A stretch of DNA of 64,000 bases from Gordius sp. MW1 (lineage: Eukaryota > Nematomorpha > Gordioida > Gordea > Gordiidae): NCBI GenBank assembly GCA_964036665.1, contig OZ038531.1, forward strand, positions 17,174,168-17,238,167, given 5' to 3'. A model generated the notes under the pieces. It was not told the DNA's origin, made no database searches, and was given only the letters and a program-made list of their open reading frames with translations. A program made the position numbers and the translations under genes. Below, piece by piece: positions 24,738-36,390 of the stretch (positions within the stretch are counted from its first letter, which is position 1; every line of letters begins with the position of its first letter).

Positions 24738-25729
24738 AATGTCTTTTTTGATGATAATAGTGATTTTAGAGTCTTCTAATTTTTTCCTGTATAATCATTT
24801 TATCATGAATGCATGTTTTTTATATTATTCAAACCTTCGTTTAATAAAAAAACATTTGCTTTTTATATTTCTACTAACTGCTTGGTCTCCATTACAAAAA
24901 TAAAACATGTCATATTGATTTTTATTCATTTTCTTAGTGTTTGGTAAATTGCATATAAATTTAAAATTAGTATTTATAATTAAATTAATTTTTTTTCAAA
25001 CCATAAGAGGCTTTAATAAACTTATGTTTAAAATTTGAGACGTGCTAGCGTTACTCTATTGGTTTTAAAATTATGATCATTTTAAGAATGGGGTCCTACA
25101 AACCCCATAAGTCACTTCAGGGTTGGGATTTCTATAAGTACATTGGAGGGTTAAATTAAGGGAAAATATCCAGGTAAAATCTAAATTAGCTAATTCATCT
25201 AAATGCCATGTAAGTAATGTTTATTCACTCTTAACTACTGCATAGCTTATGCTTACATGGCATTTAGATGAATTAGCTAATTTAGATTTTACCTGGATAT
25301 TTTCCCTTAATTTAACCCTCCAATGTACTTATAGAAATCCCAACCCTGAAGTGACTTATGGGGTTTGTAGGACCCCATTCTTAAAATGATCATAATTTTA
25401 AAACCAATAGAGTAACGCTAGCACGTCTCAAATTTTAAACATAAGTTTATTAAAGCCTCTTATAGGTTTGAAAAAAAATTAGTTTAATTATAAATACTAA
25501 TTCTAAATTTATATGCAATTTACCAAACACTAAGAAAATGAATAAAAATCAATATGACATGTTTTATTTTTGTAATGGAGACCAAACAGTTAGTAGAAAT
25601 ATAAAAAGCAAATGTTTTTTTATTAAACGAAGGTTTGAATAATATAAAAAACATGCATTCATGATAAAATGATTATACAGGAAAAAATTAGAAGACTCTA
25701 AAATCACTATTATCATCAAGAAAGACATT
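24738..25729. repeat. Near-perfect palindrome, two arms of about 477 bp, 37-nt loop
   Basis: Left arm 24738-25214, right arm 25252-25729, loop 25215-25251. The arms match base for base over long runs, for example ATTAGCTAATTTAGATTTTA against its reverse complement next to the centre and GACGTGCTAGCGTTACTCTA (25040-25059) further out; only a handful of mismatches were found (e.g. 24744-24750 against 25717-25723). No open frame, TSD or transposon terminus was recognised at the outer ends. It lies about 0.7 kb 3' of TAF10. Confidence 0.92.
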
Positions 25730-25829
25730 TTTTAAATCAAAACAAATGATAATTAAGAATTTGTTTTATAAAATTGCTTAGTGACCGTCATTCAGCCAAA
25801 ATATTAGGATATAAAAACCATACCTTATG

Positions 25830-26090
25830 AATGGAAACCCCAAGGTGACCTGACCTTGGGGTTTCTCGGGGTTTTGCATTTCGTTCCGACCTAATGTTTT
25901 GGGCTAGAGTTTGAATCTTGCCCCAAAATTTTAGTTAGGGACGTTGGGGAACCCTTAGGTCGATGCAAAACCCATGCTAAGCCTAAAAGGTTTTAGGTTA
26001 GGTAGGGTTGAAACCTCGAGGTTTTAAAACAACCTAACCTAAAACCTCAGGCTTGGGGTTAGATAACCCCGGGTTTTCCCATCACTACCG
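25830..26090. mobile_element. Short element with AACCTAACCTAAAACCTC repeats
   Basis: Left text GAATGGAAACCCCAAGGTGA and right text CCGGGTTTTCCCATCACTA are roughly inverted. The interior is built from variants of the AACCTAACCT and GAGGTTTTA motifs in both orientations. Resembles the subterminal fields of hAT elements; a related piece is at 31140-31310. No target duplication was established. Confidence 0.45.
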
Positions 26091-26196
26091 CCAAAGCCCT
26101 TCCAAGAAAATTCACCTAACACTGAAAAGGTTGGGTGAAAATAAACGCCAACGCTTGCAGGCGACCAATAGAAACCCTTGGTTTTTTACAACACTA

Positions 26197-28075
26197 CTAG
26201 ATACAGTACGTTGTGTATAAAATTCAATGCGTGTTCGTGTTGATCAATGATCATATATGTGGGAAAGAAATAACAAATACGTATAAGCGCGTGGGGGGGG
26301 GGGGAAGTATCACACACGTAAGAAAATATAAATATAAAGGAAAAGACGTTATGAAAAGACGTGTATAGTCCACACCTTTCCCTTTTATTGATAAGTCGAA
26401 GACTTAATATACTTCCGATAGAGTTCTAGTGGTTCAGTGTTGTTGAGTGCAACTTTCTTTTATCTAGAGGTCGAGGCGGCGTCTATTTAATCTTTAACAA
26501 TCAAAGTCTGAACATTTTATACGTACGAATACGATTCAAATTATAATTTTCAAACATCTGGCATCTAAGACCAGTTTTGGCCTTTGCTCACATGCCTGAT
26601 ATATGTGTAAATTAGCGATAAAAGGGTACGTCATGGCTAACGGATTTTTTTCCAGCTCTGTGACTCACCAAGCAACAGCCTCAACAAAAATTATAATTAA
26701 TCTGTACTAAATTATCACGAAGTCTTTTATCTTATACCTATACTGTAAATTGCCATTTTTTAAATTAACATTTCTTGTGCCTGCACAGACCGCCAAATAA
26801 TAGTCAAAGAAAGTGCGGGGGGGGGGTTTGAATAGTGGTTAACAACATAATTTTTATATAATTTATGTATGTGTATAATTTAAATGTATTTGTTCGTTAA
26901 ATTTATAATTAATATATGTGTATAATTAAAGCATGTTTTTATAATTCTATCTTACCAAATATGACGAATTTAGGTCATGAGAATTAATAAGGGTTGGTTT
27001 TGAATAATTGATATTTCTATTTGAATCATCTGTTTTAGTTGGATTTCATATCCTTTAGTGTTTTGTCTTGTCTTTCTTTAGCTGACGAGGGATTTCTTCT
27101 CTTCGTTTTTCTTTCATTCGTTGAGTATTGCCATTTGTTATCGGATAACTCTTGTCCTACGATCCATCTTAAATTAGGAATTCTCAGCATTTTATATGCC
27201 TTTACCTCCATACATGAGGAACTAGTCTCAATATTTGAAACCTTGCCCTCATCTGAAAATTAAGGAGACACCCGCTTTCTTAACAATTATGGTCGTATAT
27301 CCACTTTTTTGAATTGCTTCAACGAATGGCTGACGCTTGAGGATGCGTTTTCCCCTAGGTTTTGAAGCAATCAGGTGATAATTAGCATGTTGTTCCTTTT
27401 CAATGATAAGAATTTTAATTTCAAGAATATAGATTCTAAAGCAATCAGGTGATAATTAATGCATTGTTCCTCTTCGATGATAAGAATTTTAATTTCCAGA
27501 ATCTGTTTCATTCTATTCAGAAGAAGGGGGGGGGGAAATCTGTTCCGAATTGTTTTTAAACAACTTTTCCGTATTATTATTTCCTTTCCTTTTCTTGAAT
27601 AATTCCTGTTTTCTTCCTTCGGGCGTGGGTAAATGTTCTGACACCAATATCGTGTTCCTAAACCGCGGGAACACGATTTAAAAAAGGTTTGAAGGAAAGG
27701 CAATCAGGAATATATATTGCAGAATTGAGGAGGGGATATAGTGGAATATATTGGGAGACGGCCGGGCAGTGGACAAAAGGTTACTATACTCTACCGCCTG
27801 CACGATAAGAAAAGAATATACCTTAATTGTTTTCTCTACATATTTTATTCAGTCAAAATCATAAGAATAAATTCATGATTGAAAAAATCAAACAACTCTA
27901 GATACAGTACGTTGTGTATAAAATTCAATGATGCGTGTTCATGTTGATCATAATCATATATGTGGGAAAGGAATAACAAATACGTATAAGCGCGTGGGGG
28001 GGGGGGGGAGTATCACACACGTAAGGAAAAATAAATATAAAGGAAAAGACGTGTATGAAAAGACGTGTATACTCC
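26197..28075 (-). mobile_element. Small LTR retroelement inserted in the RNase H of gypsy b
   Basis: Two direct copies of a block starting CTAGATACAGTACGTTGTG (26202 and 27898) and ending GAAAAGACGTGTATA mark LTR-like ends. In minus orientation a PPT-like AAAAGGGAAAGG precedes TGTGGACTATACACG at the 3' LTR start, and after the 5' LTR comes TTGGTGTCAGAACA, a plausible primer site (27635-27647). The interior (about 1.2 kb) has only short open stretches, e.g. SDEGKVSNIETSSSCMEVKA (minus, 27260 down), which I do not recognise. The left LTR is shorter than the right one, so the 3' end is truncated. Probably non-autonomous (TRIM-like). Confidence 0.5.
27365..27512. repeat. Tandem duplication, period 74 bp
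   Basis: AAGCAATCAGGTGATAATTA at 27365 recurs at 27439, and both copies continue through GATAAGAATTTTAATTTC. Confidence 0.8.
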
Positions 28076-30390
28076 AGTATACCACATATGAAATTTTTCC
28101 ATACCAAAAACCAAGGCCTTTGCTTCTCTGTCAATTGGTGCATATTGTATCTCTCCATCAATTAGCGTTCTTGACGCATATGCTTGGTTTTTTTATTATT
28201 TTTTATTAAATGAAAGAGTACAGCTCCAAACCCATTTTCTGAAGCATCTTTAAGAATTAATGGAAGCTCACTAGTAAGGTACTAAGGTGGACTGTTCTGA
28301 TAACAAAGCTTTGACCATTTGAAAAATTGACTCCTCCGTTTGAGACCAAATCCATTTGGCTTTGACGCTCGTCAATTTGTGTAATGGTGCCATTATTCCA
28401 TGTAAATGTGGAATAAATTTCTCCTGGTAGTTAATTAAGCCTAAAAAAGCTCGCAATTCTTTAACATTCTTTGGAGATGGGCTATTTTTAATAACTCGTA
28501 CTTTATCAGTACAAGGAAGAATACTATTACAATCAAAGGTATGCCCAAGAAAGGTCATAAATTCTTTTAAAAATTCGACCTTAGAAAATTGCGCCTTCAT
28601 ACCTACCGTTTGCAATTTATTTAACACCTTTCTTACATTGTACACATGATCCTGGTAGTTTTTGCCTGTAAATTATATCATCTAAATAAATTTCCGTTTG
28701 CAATCACTTAATATACTTTCCATGTATCTCTGAAAAATCAAAGGCGCACAAGATAACCCAAATGGCATCCGTTTGTACCTAAAAAAACCGATATGTGTGG
28801 AAATAGTTAGGACATTCTTCAGCTATTGGTAGCTGCAAATATGCATCTTGCATGTCGATTTTGGTATTAAACATCCATCCCAAATTTTAGGTGCGATATC
28901 GTCAAAAGTTAGAATAATATGATGATCATTATGAATGAAAGGATTCAAGGTTACCTTGAAATCCGCGCATATTCTGATTTCACCATTTTTCTTCCTTACA
29001 TTTACTATAGGAGTGCTCCATGTAATTTTGCTAACACGGATCTACCTTTTCTATAATACCTGCAAGAATTAACTTGCTAAGTTCAAGCTCGACAGGCTTG
29101 CGTAAAGGAAACCCTTCTTGCCAAAATCGCTTGATTTTGCATCATTTAGTAATATGATTTTTACGGAAAATCCTTTAACTTGAGTAGGAGTATCATAAAA
29201 CACCAATGGAAATTCCTTATCAAGGTTAATTGAGGATCCGTTTTGCGGGGTTTCTTCGCCGATTTTATGTATATGGACTTCCCTCGGTATTTGGAATCCG
29301 AATTTTATCCACGGCAACCCCAACAATGGTACATCATCGGATTTTGTAACAACAGCGGAGAGATAATGTGAGATGTTTCCCATTTCGATTACCATATATG
29401 TTTTTCTCAATATTTCTACAGGTTGATTACCATCAGCCTTTGGAATCGCACACCCGTGTAACTTCGGTTTTCCTAACAGTTGTTATACTCTAGCATTAAT
29501 TACTGAGGCTCGGGCTCCACTATCATAATTCATTGGAATTGTATGTCCGTTCAACTTAACCGTAACTGTAGCTCGCTTAGCACGTTGTCCAATGCGTTTG
29601 ATAGAATCAGACGATTCATAATCTATGACTCGATTTAGTGTGCTGCGGCAGCATACGGCAAAATGTCCCTTCTTGTTGCATTTATGGCAAATAACATTAA
29701 ATGCTGGGCAACGAAATTTTTGATGCTCTCTTTGACATCTTGAGCAAATTGATGTTTTCCCATATAATTTTTTGGTCTGATCGTGTTGTTGAGTATAGGA
29801 GGATGTTGGTTTAACCTTAAAAAGCGTTTCATCCTTTTATTCATGTGTTCCCATCTCAGCCATGGTAATTGTCATGTTGACCACTCTATCAAAAGTTAAA
29901 GGGTTATTTTCTTCGTCTAAGGTATCAGGAAACTTACATCGTAGTTCATACTCCAATTTTTTTACTTTGATTGCATATATAAAATGATCTCTACAACGTT
30001 CATCAATGTCAGATTTGTAGTTGCATTAGCTGATACAAGTTTTGATTCTTTTTACCAATTCTACAATGGTTTCCTCATTATGTCTTGTAATATACATTAG
30101 TTCAAATCTAGATGCAAAAACTGTTTGTGGGGGTTGATATTTTTGAAATAACATATTTTTAATCTCTTTCCATTTTGCATCTTTCACTGGAGTGGGATAC
30201 AATAATTGTCTAAGTTCTTTAATAATCTTAAGTCCTATAAATGCAAGCAAAACTTTTTTTTAACTAAAGCTGTAGCTTCAATTTCTTTAATTTCTAATAT
30301 GGATTCCATATTGAATATATAATCTTCTATTGAATGCAATTCTGGATTGAACTCTGTTAAATGTATTTTTGCTAATTTAACTTCATCCAT
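28076..30390 (-). mobile_element. Ty3/gypsy retrotransposon fragment (gypsy b), degenerate
   Basis: Minus orientation. Gag starts at an ATG (30390) with MDEVKLAKIHLTEFNPELHS and continues after a frameshift in 30250-30026. A CCHC knuckle (CHKCNKKGHFAVCC, near 29700-29640) and protease site NYDSGARASVIN follow. RT text is spread over 29060-28270 in several frames; YLDD is intact near 28690 but a frameshift follows immediately. The RNase H start (GEIQYAPIDREAKALVFGM) runs to about 28080, where the LTR element at 26197-28075 cuts in. No integrase piece was found beyond it. Confidence 0.8.
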
Positions 30391-31139
30391 TTTCAATTGT
30401 TTTCTAAAACCAATTTATTTATGTACTTGTTCCTTTATCTTCCTTGTCAATGAAAAGGTTTATTAATCAGGGTTTAAGTACAACGTATAAAATCGGAAAG
30501 AAACATCATATATACATATACACAAGGTATATAGAACTCAAAGATATTATAAAGAACGTGTATGAACACAGATTATAGAACAATAACAATTGTCGTCGAA
30601 ACATAAAGTATGATCGCAACAAAAACTAAAAATCTTTTATAATAATGATGTTTTTCGAGATTGGTCTAAATAAAATAAAATTCCTTAAAAATTATATCAC
30701 GATTGACTTAAATATGTAGTTTATGTTGCTTAAATGAGGAATTCTTAATTAAGATATAAAAATAGTAAATTGGTGCCGCCAGACCGTCTTACTATTTATA
30801 CAATCTAATATACATAAAATTCATACAATTATCGCTTTTTGTCCATAAAAAAACTGTTAAAAATTACAAGGTGTGTATATCACAAAATACCATAGATAGG
30901 CAGGGAAGTTGAAAAATGTGTTATAAAAATATAACACATTATAGATGGCAGCATATTTTAAAATACACACGCATTAATTCTATTAAATAAAATGATAATT
31001 TATTAGAGAGTAAAATTTTATAGATTATATAAGTAATTTGCTATTAAAATAAATTTATTTGAACTATTTTAATATATATATATATACTTAATATTTTGTT
31101 AGAGACTTTAATTTAGTCGTAAAATTAAGATATACAAAA
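30391..31139. other. Noncoding flank of gypsy b
   Basis: Contains TGGTGCCGCCAGACCG (30773-30788) and a hairpin built on GTGTTATAAAAATATAACAC (30920-30939), possibly part of a lost LTR. No gene. Confidence 0.35.
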
Positions 31140-31310
31140 GGAACCATACGAGTTGAAACCTCGAGGTGATCTAACATCGGACCTAAGGTTTTAAGGTTTT
31201 TTTATTTAAAACATTTAGGTTGTTATAAACCTCAAACCTAACCTAAACCTCACCTCAGGTTGACCTGAGGTTCACCTGACTTGAGGTCTTCCCCACCACA
31301 AAATATATGC
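31140..31310. mobile_element. Second element with AACCTAACC / GAGGTT repeats
   Basis: Repeats such as AAACCTAACCTAAACCTCAC and GTTGACCTGAGGTTCACCTG in both orientations. Same style as 25830-26090. Confidence 0.4.
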
Positions 31311-31362
31311 GATAACAATGTATATAAGCATATCATGAAAGATATTGATTTATATTATAAAC

Positions 31363-31440
31363 TAGATGAACCCGGCAAACGCTGTTTTGCCATTTACCCG
31401 GGTGTATTATCAGAATATATATCGTTTTATAGATAAATTT
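31363..31440 (+). repeat. Interspersed repeat 5' end (CTAGATGAACCCGGCAAAC)
   Basis: Matches 61456 and 61857 through TTTGCCATTTACCCGGGTG and the TATATATC block. Confidence 0.55.
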
Positions 31441-31711
31441 CAATAGATTAAGAATATATCAAATAAAATTGGTAAGTGTTTATAATCCAAGAATTTTGTC
31501 CTAGGCCCAGGCTTACCCAAGAGAGAAAACCTGGCCCCATGCCCCCCCCCGTCCAAGGAAAATCTTTAACCCCCTGGCCCTTCAAGCAATTTTTTTTAAT
31601 TTTTTGTAATTAATATTATCGTATCCGGAGATACGGAGATATCTTCCCACACACACCCCCCCCCCTCCCCCAGCTCATCTTATTCAAAAGTTAAGAGTTC
31701 AATACGCGGTT

Positions 31712-32857
31712 AGTGTTTCGATCTCGTCTCGTCTCGGTCTCGAATACAAAATCTCGTCTCGTCTCGGGAGCGATTAGGAAAATCTCGATCTCGTCTCGTC
31801 TCGGTCTAGAAAAATCTCGGTCTCGTCTCGTCTCGACGAGAATTCTCGTCTCGTCTCGACTTTTAAAAAAAAATATATACGGAATAAAAATTTCTCCTAT
31901 TTTATTAAAAATATAAATAAGTGTTCAAAAATCCAAATGGCAAATTTTATATTTTTGGAAAAACTTTAATACACAAACTTTTTAAAGATTTAGCGGGACA
32001 CGACATCTCATTGACAATATAAAGATATGAATTAACTCATAAAGATAACATTTTCTATAAAAAGTGCAGACTAAAAAAACTATAAATAAATTTGAAATAT
32101 AAAAGATTAAATTTTATTGTTCTAGCAAATTATAATATTTGCATCAAATTCACTGTGTCTGTCAACTATAAATGGACTTCGAAAATTATAAGTTCGCTTA
32201 TAGTTGATATAGTTGCATAAGTGAGCAAAATGAGACCCTTTATTAACCTTTGCTAATGATTCAAAGTAGACCTTAACATATTTAAGGCAAACGTTTAAGT
32301 CCATTAATATAACCATCATCAGTTATAGCCCATAGTGTTTATTGCATGTTTATGCGAGTGACATTTAATGATGTTATTATTATTTATAGAATTGATAACT
32401 AGTTGCAGAAATTAAAACGTTGTAAAACAACAATAAAAGCAGCATTTTTATAGAATTAAGAACATAAGGTTTTAAACTTTAAATTAAAGAGTACGTATTT
32501 AAATGTATGACAAAAATCAACCATACTTAGGTAAATGATTGCCAAATTTTATTTTTTTTGCAAAAATATATAATATTTACTACACTTGTGAATTTTTTTA
32601 ATATTAAATATATTCCATACATATTGATTTACACTTAATACCTTAAATGTAAATTAAAATACACAATAATTTACTAAAATCTAACGATCAATAAAAAGTC
32701 GAGATCTCGCCGAGAAAATCTCGTATCGTCTCGTCTCGACATCAAAATTCTCGTCTCGATCTCGACTCCATTTTTCAAATTCTCGTCTCGTCTCGTCTCG
32801 GTTTTTCGAGACGAGACGAGACGAGACCGAGATTTTTCTCGGATTTTCCGCATCACT
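31712..32857. mobile_element. hAT-type element with (TCTCG)n subterminal repeats
   Basis: Ends AGTGTTTCG and CGCATCACT, flanked by ACGCGGTT (31704-31711) and ACGCGGTA (32858-32865), an 8-bp duplication with one mismatch. About 150 bp at each end is composed of GTCTCGTCTCG-like units, direct at the left and meeting in an inverted junction near 32800-32830 at the right. The middle is AT-rich with no readable transposase. Open frames in the repeat fields (Arg/Ser-rich) are artefacts. Confidence 0.75.
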
Positions 32858-32924
32858 ACGCGGTACAACTCTTTTGATCTTACACGTTGTACACTCATAG
32901 CGTAGACCACTATTCTTTTACATT

Positions 32925-33295
32925 TGATTTCTAGTACGCGTATGTTATCCCCCCCCGACGCGCTTATACGTTTGTGTTATTTATTTCTCCCCATATATAA
33001 TTGTTTACCAACATGAATACGGATGAGTGATTTGTGATAAGGAGATTAGTATACAATATAATTTTCTACGTGATGAAATAAAGTATGTAGTAAACGGGTC
33101 GATAAAAGTAATTTGTCTGTCAGGCGGTGGTAACCGTGTTGTCCACCGCCAGGGCATCTAAATTAAATGCCTTATGATCACCCCAATAATATCCACCTAT
33201 CCTTCCTCGATAATTACTCCTGAAATCCCCCTTCCTTCAAACCTCTTTTAGTATGTAAATCGTATTCCTTTTTAGGAACGCGATAAATATCATAA
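32925..33295 (+). repeat. Diverged solo LTR related to the element at 26197-28075
   Basis: CGACGCGCTTATACGT and surrounding text correspond, in reverse complement, to the ACGTATAAGCGCGTGGGG block of the LTRs at 26282 and 27985. Later text (CTTCCTTCAAACCTCTTTTA, 33230-33249) corresponds to the AAAAGGTTTGAAGGAAAGG block near 27684. A GGCGGTGG...CCACCGCC hairpin (33124-33151) is also present. Confidence 0.45.
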
Positions 33296-33459
33296 TTATA
33301 ATTATTTGTTTCTGAATAAACTTTTAATTACTTAATAATGTCTAAAGAACTGAGATAGAAATAAACTTTGAAATTTTGAGCCAAATCGGTCTGGTAGTTT
33401 TCCAAAATTGGTGGCGGCATACACACATACATAATTTCATTTTTATATATAAGATTTGG

Positions 33460-33745
33460 TCCCATTGTCGCGGGGTTTGGATTGGTGAGTTTCTTCCATC
33501 TTGATCGCAAAAGTGCCATGTCTTGATTCATATTCTTAGTTTTTATAACTTTGTCGACTTGCCCTTTACACGGGACACGAGGTCGTCCTCTTCCTCTCAA
33601 CCCCGGTACCTCTCTGTCCAGTACTTTTCGATTTACATCATTCGTCTCCCTTTTTTGGATATTCCCAAACAAACCTAATTTTCGTCAATAATTACCGCTA
33701 TAGGTTGAATACCCATTTTTGTCATGAGAAAATCACTTGTTATAA
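33460..33745 (-). pseudogene. LINE 3' end, decayed
   Basis: Minus-strand text DVNRKVLDREVPGLRGRGRP then MNQDMALLRSRWKKLTNPNP, matching 18650-18830 and 59338-59605. This copy sits next to the microexon-gene copy at 34563, and the same arrangement recurs at 59338-60784. Confidence 0.7.
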
Positions 33746-34562
33746 ATATATTTATAAATGACTAGCTGTGCTGCTAAATAATTAGTACGTATCAAAAGGA
33801 AATATATGAAGGAATTTGGGTCATCTGTAAGAGAGTTTATGATGTGAAAAAACATATTTTTATATTAAATAAATATTATTTAAATTAATAGGAAAAGCAG
33901 TGGCGTAGCTAGCTTTTTTCCTTGGGGGGCGGCGAGCTTTGATTTCACACAAGTGAGAAGGAGTCAAGCGCATTTAAAATTTTTCCCCTCATAAACGTTG
34001 GTAAAACTTAAAATTCCGCTATTACTTTGTTTATTTATTCTTAAAACATCACCTGGTTTAAAGTTTTATCTAATTAAGTCCATGTCTCAGATCCCTCATG
34101 TTTATAGGGCATAAAATAAATAAAATTTATTCAAAAATAAAACAAAGTAATGTATTCGAAACGATTATATAAAGACAATATAAAAATTTTCACATATTAT
34201 AGTAAGTTTGTGTATAAATGAATTGTAAGAGCACAAAATAGAACCATGTTTGATTAAATATAAGCAATCTCACAAAAATTAATAACACTGGGGAGTTATT
34301 TTTAAACTAAACATATTCTGTAATTATGTTCACTTGCGAATCGGTCTGGTTGTTTTCCAAAATTGGTGGCGGCATACACACACACATATATATACATAGT
34401 TTCAATTTTATCCATAAGATGTGTGTGTATGAAAATAAAATTGCAAAATTAATGGATTTAGCTACGAAATGACAGTTTATATAATGTACAAGAGTCAACA
34501 ATATTAAAACTCGAGGAAAATGGTAATTTTAATATTATGAAAACTTCGTCTCAAATGTGGTT
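33746..34562. other. Repeat segment shared with 59605-60430
   Basis: Includes a GTGGCGTAGCTAGC block (33901) and GGTGGCGGCATACACACAC (34365), present in the same order near 59773 and 60231. Part of a larger duplicated unit. No gene. Confidence 0.6.
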
Positions 34563-34913
34563 TCAGAATGTCACATATGTGGTTTCACCATTCTTAACTA
34601 TCATTGCCTGCTACTAACCTCGATACCAAAGATTTGGTTCATTTCCAAGTGCTATAACGAAATTTATTTTTTTGGATTATGATTTTCTAATGGTAGTTAA
34701 ATAAAGTGACTTACCTTCTAAAGTGTTTGGAACAGGTGCTAAAATAAATTGTAAAAATAGACATAGTAAACTATTTGTTCTGAGGAATTTGTTAAAATAT
34801 AATATAGAAATTAATAGTTGAAGTTAAATTTAATATTTTAATTAAATTCAATAATCTTTGCAATACCATACTTGAAGGATGAGTTTCCTTGGCTGGTTCA
34901 CCGTGTTGCACTT
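34563..34913 (-). pseudogene. Copy A of the microexon gene, 3' exons
   Basis: Four exon-like segments with GT-AG borders, all phase 1: 34913-34872 (42 nt, VQHGEPAKETHPS), 34738-34715 (24 nt, PVPNTLE), 34651-34619 (33 nt, LGNEPNLWYR) and a terminal exon 34597-34563 (KNGETTYVTF, stop TGA). The frame stays open across all four. No signal-peptide exon was found upstream; the LTR-like block at 34974 interrupts the presumed intron. It could be a 5'-truncated copy or exons of a longer gene. Compare 57294-58748. Confidence 0.5.
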
Positions 34914-34973
34914 CTACCAAATGTTCAAAAATTCAAATTCAATGTTTTTATTATTATTTAAAAACACTATCTC

Positions 34974-35435
34974 TAGCATATTTATTATATGCTGAATAAG
35001 AGATTAATTGATTTTCTTATTTTATCTTTATCTTTGTCAAATCATCCTCCTCCTCCTTCTAGTTAATGTTAAATTATATTTTTATGTTAATCTTCCTTCT
35101 TCTCCTACTTCTGTCGATAACACGCACGTAACATCAATCACGATCCTACTTATGTCGATAACACGCACGTACCATCAATCACGATTTAAAAAAGATATGT
35201 TATTTATATATGTATCTTATAATTGTCATGATGACTATTAATTTGTTAAAAAAGAATCGTTATTATAAGGATCAACAAGAATTTTTTTGGAATATATATC
35301 TATATCATCATGATTATCGGATTTGTGAAATACATATTATCGTATTCGAAATTATAAGGATCATTATAATGTTTGGAAAAGTTGATCGAACATTTGTCAT
35401 TATATAGATATCTAATAAAATTTGGGATTGAAAAA
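34974..35435 (+). repeat. LTR of gypsy c type, upstream copy
   Basis: Starts TAGCATATTTATTATATGCT and is nearly identical to 50156-50610. The flanking text on both sides is continuous in the locus at 57640-57690, which lacks the block, so it is an insertion. Confidence 0.65.
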
Positions 35436-36325
35436 TAGATGCGTTTAATAAAGTCAAAAATATCATATATTTCGATTGAAAGTTGAGAAAAATATTAATA
35501 AAATTAAATTTACTATGCAGCTGTGGTATAATAGGCTGACTATACACTATTCACCCCAGTCAAGATGAATGTTTTTTTCTTATCATGCTTTTAATTAACG
35601 TCCGCCGTCCAACGTCAGCAGGTGGTCAACGCGTTGCACATTCCACTTTCCACAATGCATGCCAAGCTAGGTATTTGAGCATGATAATTATTGGGATGAA
35701 TGCATTAGTCACGCATGTCATACTCCACATCCAAACAAATTCGTGCATTGTTTGCAATTTTATTCTCCTGCTCTCCGTCATGTCCTACCCATTTATGGAA
35801 TAAATATAAAGCATACATGCAGAAGATATCATTCATCGGAATAGTCATGCACATCCTAATATTAACACCTCAAATGCTACAACACTAAAACCAAACTTTA
35901 ATTATTATTGAAGATTTATGCTTACAAATTGGAAACAATGTTTTGACTCAATTGGGTATGCCTGCTAAATCAAGCAAAGCAAGTCTCTAGAGGTATGAAT
36001 GCCGCTTAATTTTAAGTGGGTAGAACAGCTAATATTATGACAAACCTTGTAACAATAATTATTGGTAACTTCGACATCTATTACGGAAAGAATTCTGGAT
36101 GATATATTCAAAAAAATTTTAATGTTCATGTAACATATAAGAAGTTGTAATAAAATATTATTTAAATTTCTAATTAACTATTGGACCCAGTTGATCCTAG
36201 CAGGTAATGACTGTGCCTTAAAGGGACTCAGGAGCAAAGGTCAGATGTGTTTAAAATTTTTTGTCCGAACCCGGCCCGGTTCAATTTTTTAACTTTATTG
36301 CCCGCCCCACCGCCCGAAACCTTCA
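35436..36325. repeat. Dispersed segment shared with 50611-51515
   Basis: Contains CAACGTCAGCAGG, GCATGCCAAGCTAGGTATTT and GTAATGACTGTGCCTTAAAG, in the same order as the other copy. Similarity stops at CGCCCGAAACCTT, inside a GCCCG-rich hAT-like field. Open frames here are conserved between copies only because the DNA is duplicated. Confidence 0.65.
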
Positions 36326-36390
36326 GCTGATTCGGTGGCTTGTAAAGTTGTGGCTCGTGAGCGTTTAGTGGCTAGTCTTTTGAAATCGGG
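36326..36390. repeat. Short dispersed repeat, TTCAGCTGATTCGGTGGC
   Basis: Text through GTTGTGGCTCGTGAGCGTTT is repeated at 61634-61700 and, partly, after the MITE at 36785-36840. Confidence 0.5.

Noticed and set aside
24634..24903. 89-codon open frame on the plus strand
   Set aside because: It lies across the border of the palindrome, has no recognisable feature and is likely chance in AT-rich DNA.
27039..27263. Plus-strand 74-codon frame near the small LTR element
   Set aside because: The minus strand of the same stretch also stays open and lies inside the LTR element; neither reading is recognised, so no gene is called.
30770..30790. Primer binding site of gypsy b (TGGTGCCGCCAG or its complement)
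   Set aside because: No LTR pair could be aligned around it, so its role cannot be supported.
31713..31916. Arg/Ser-rich 67-codon frame
   Set aside because: It is a translation of the (TCTCG)n subterminal repeat field of a hAT element.
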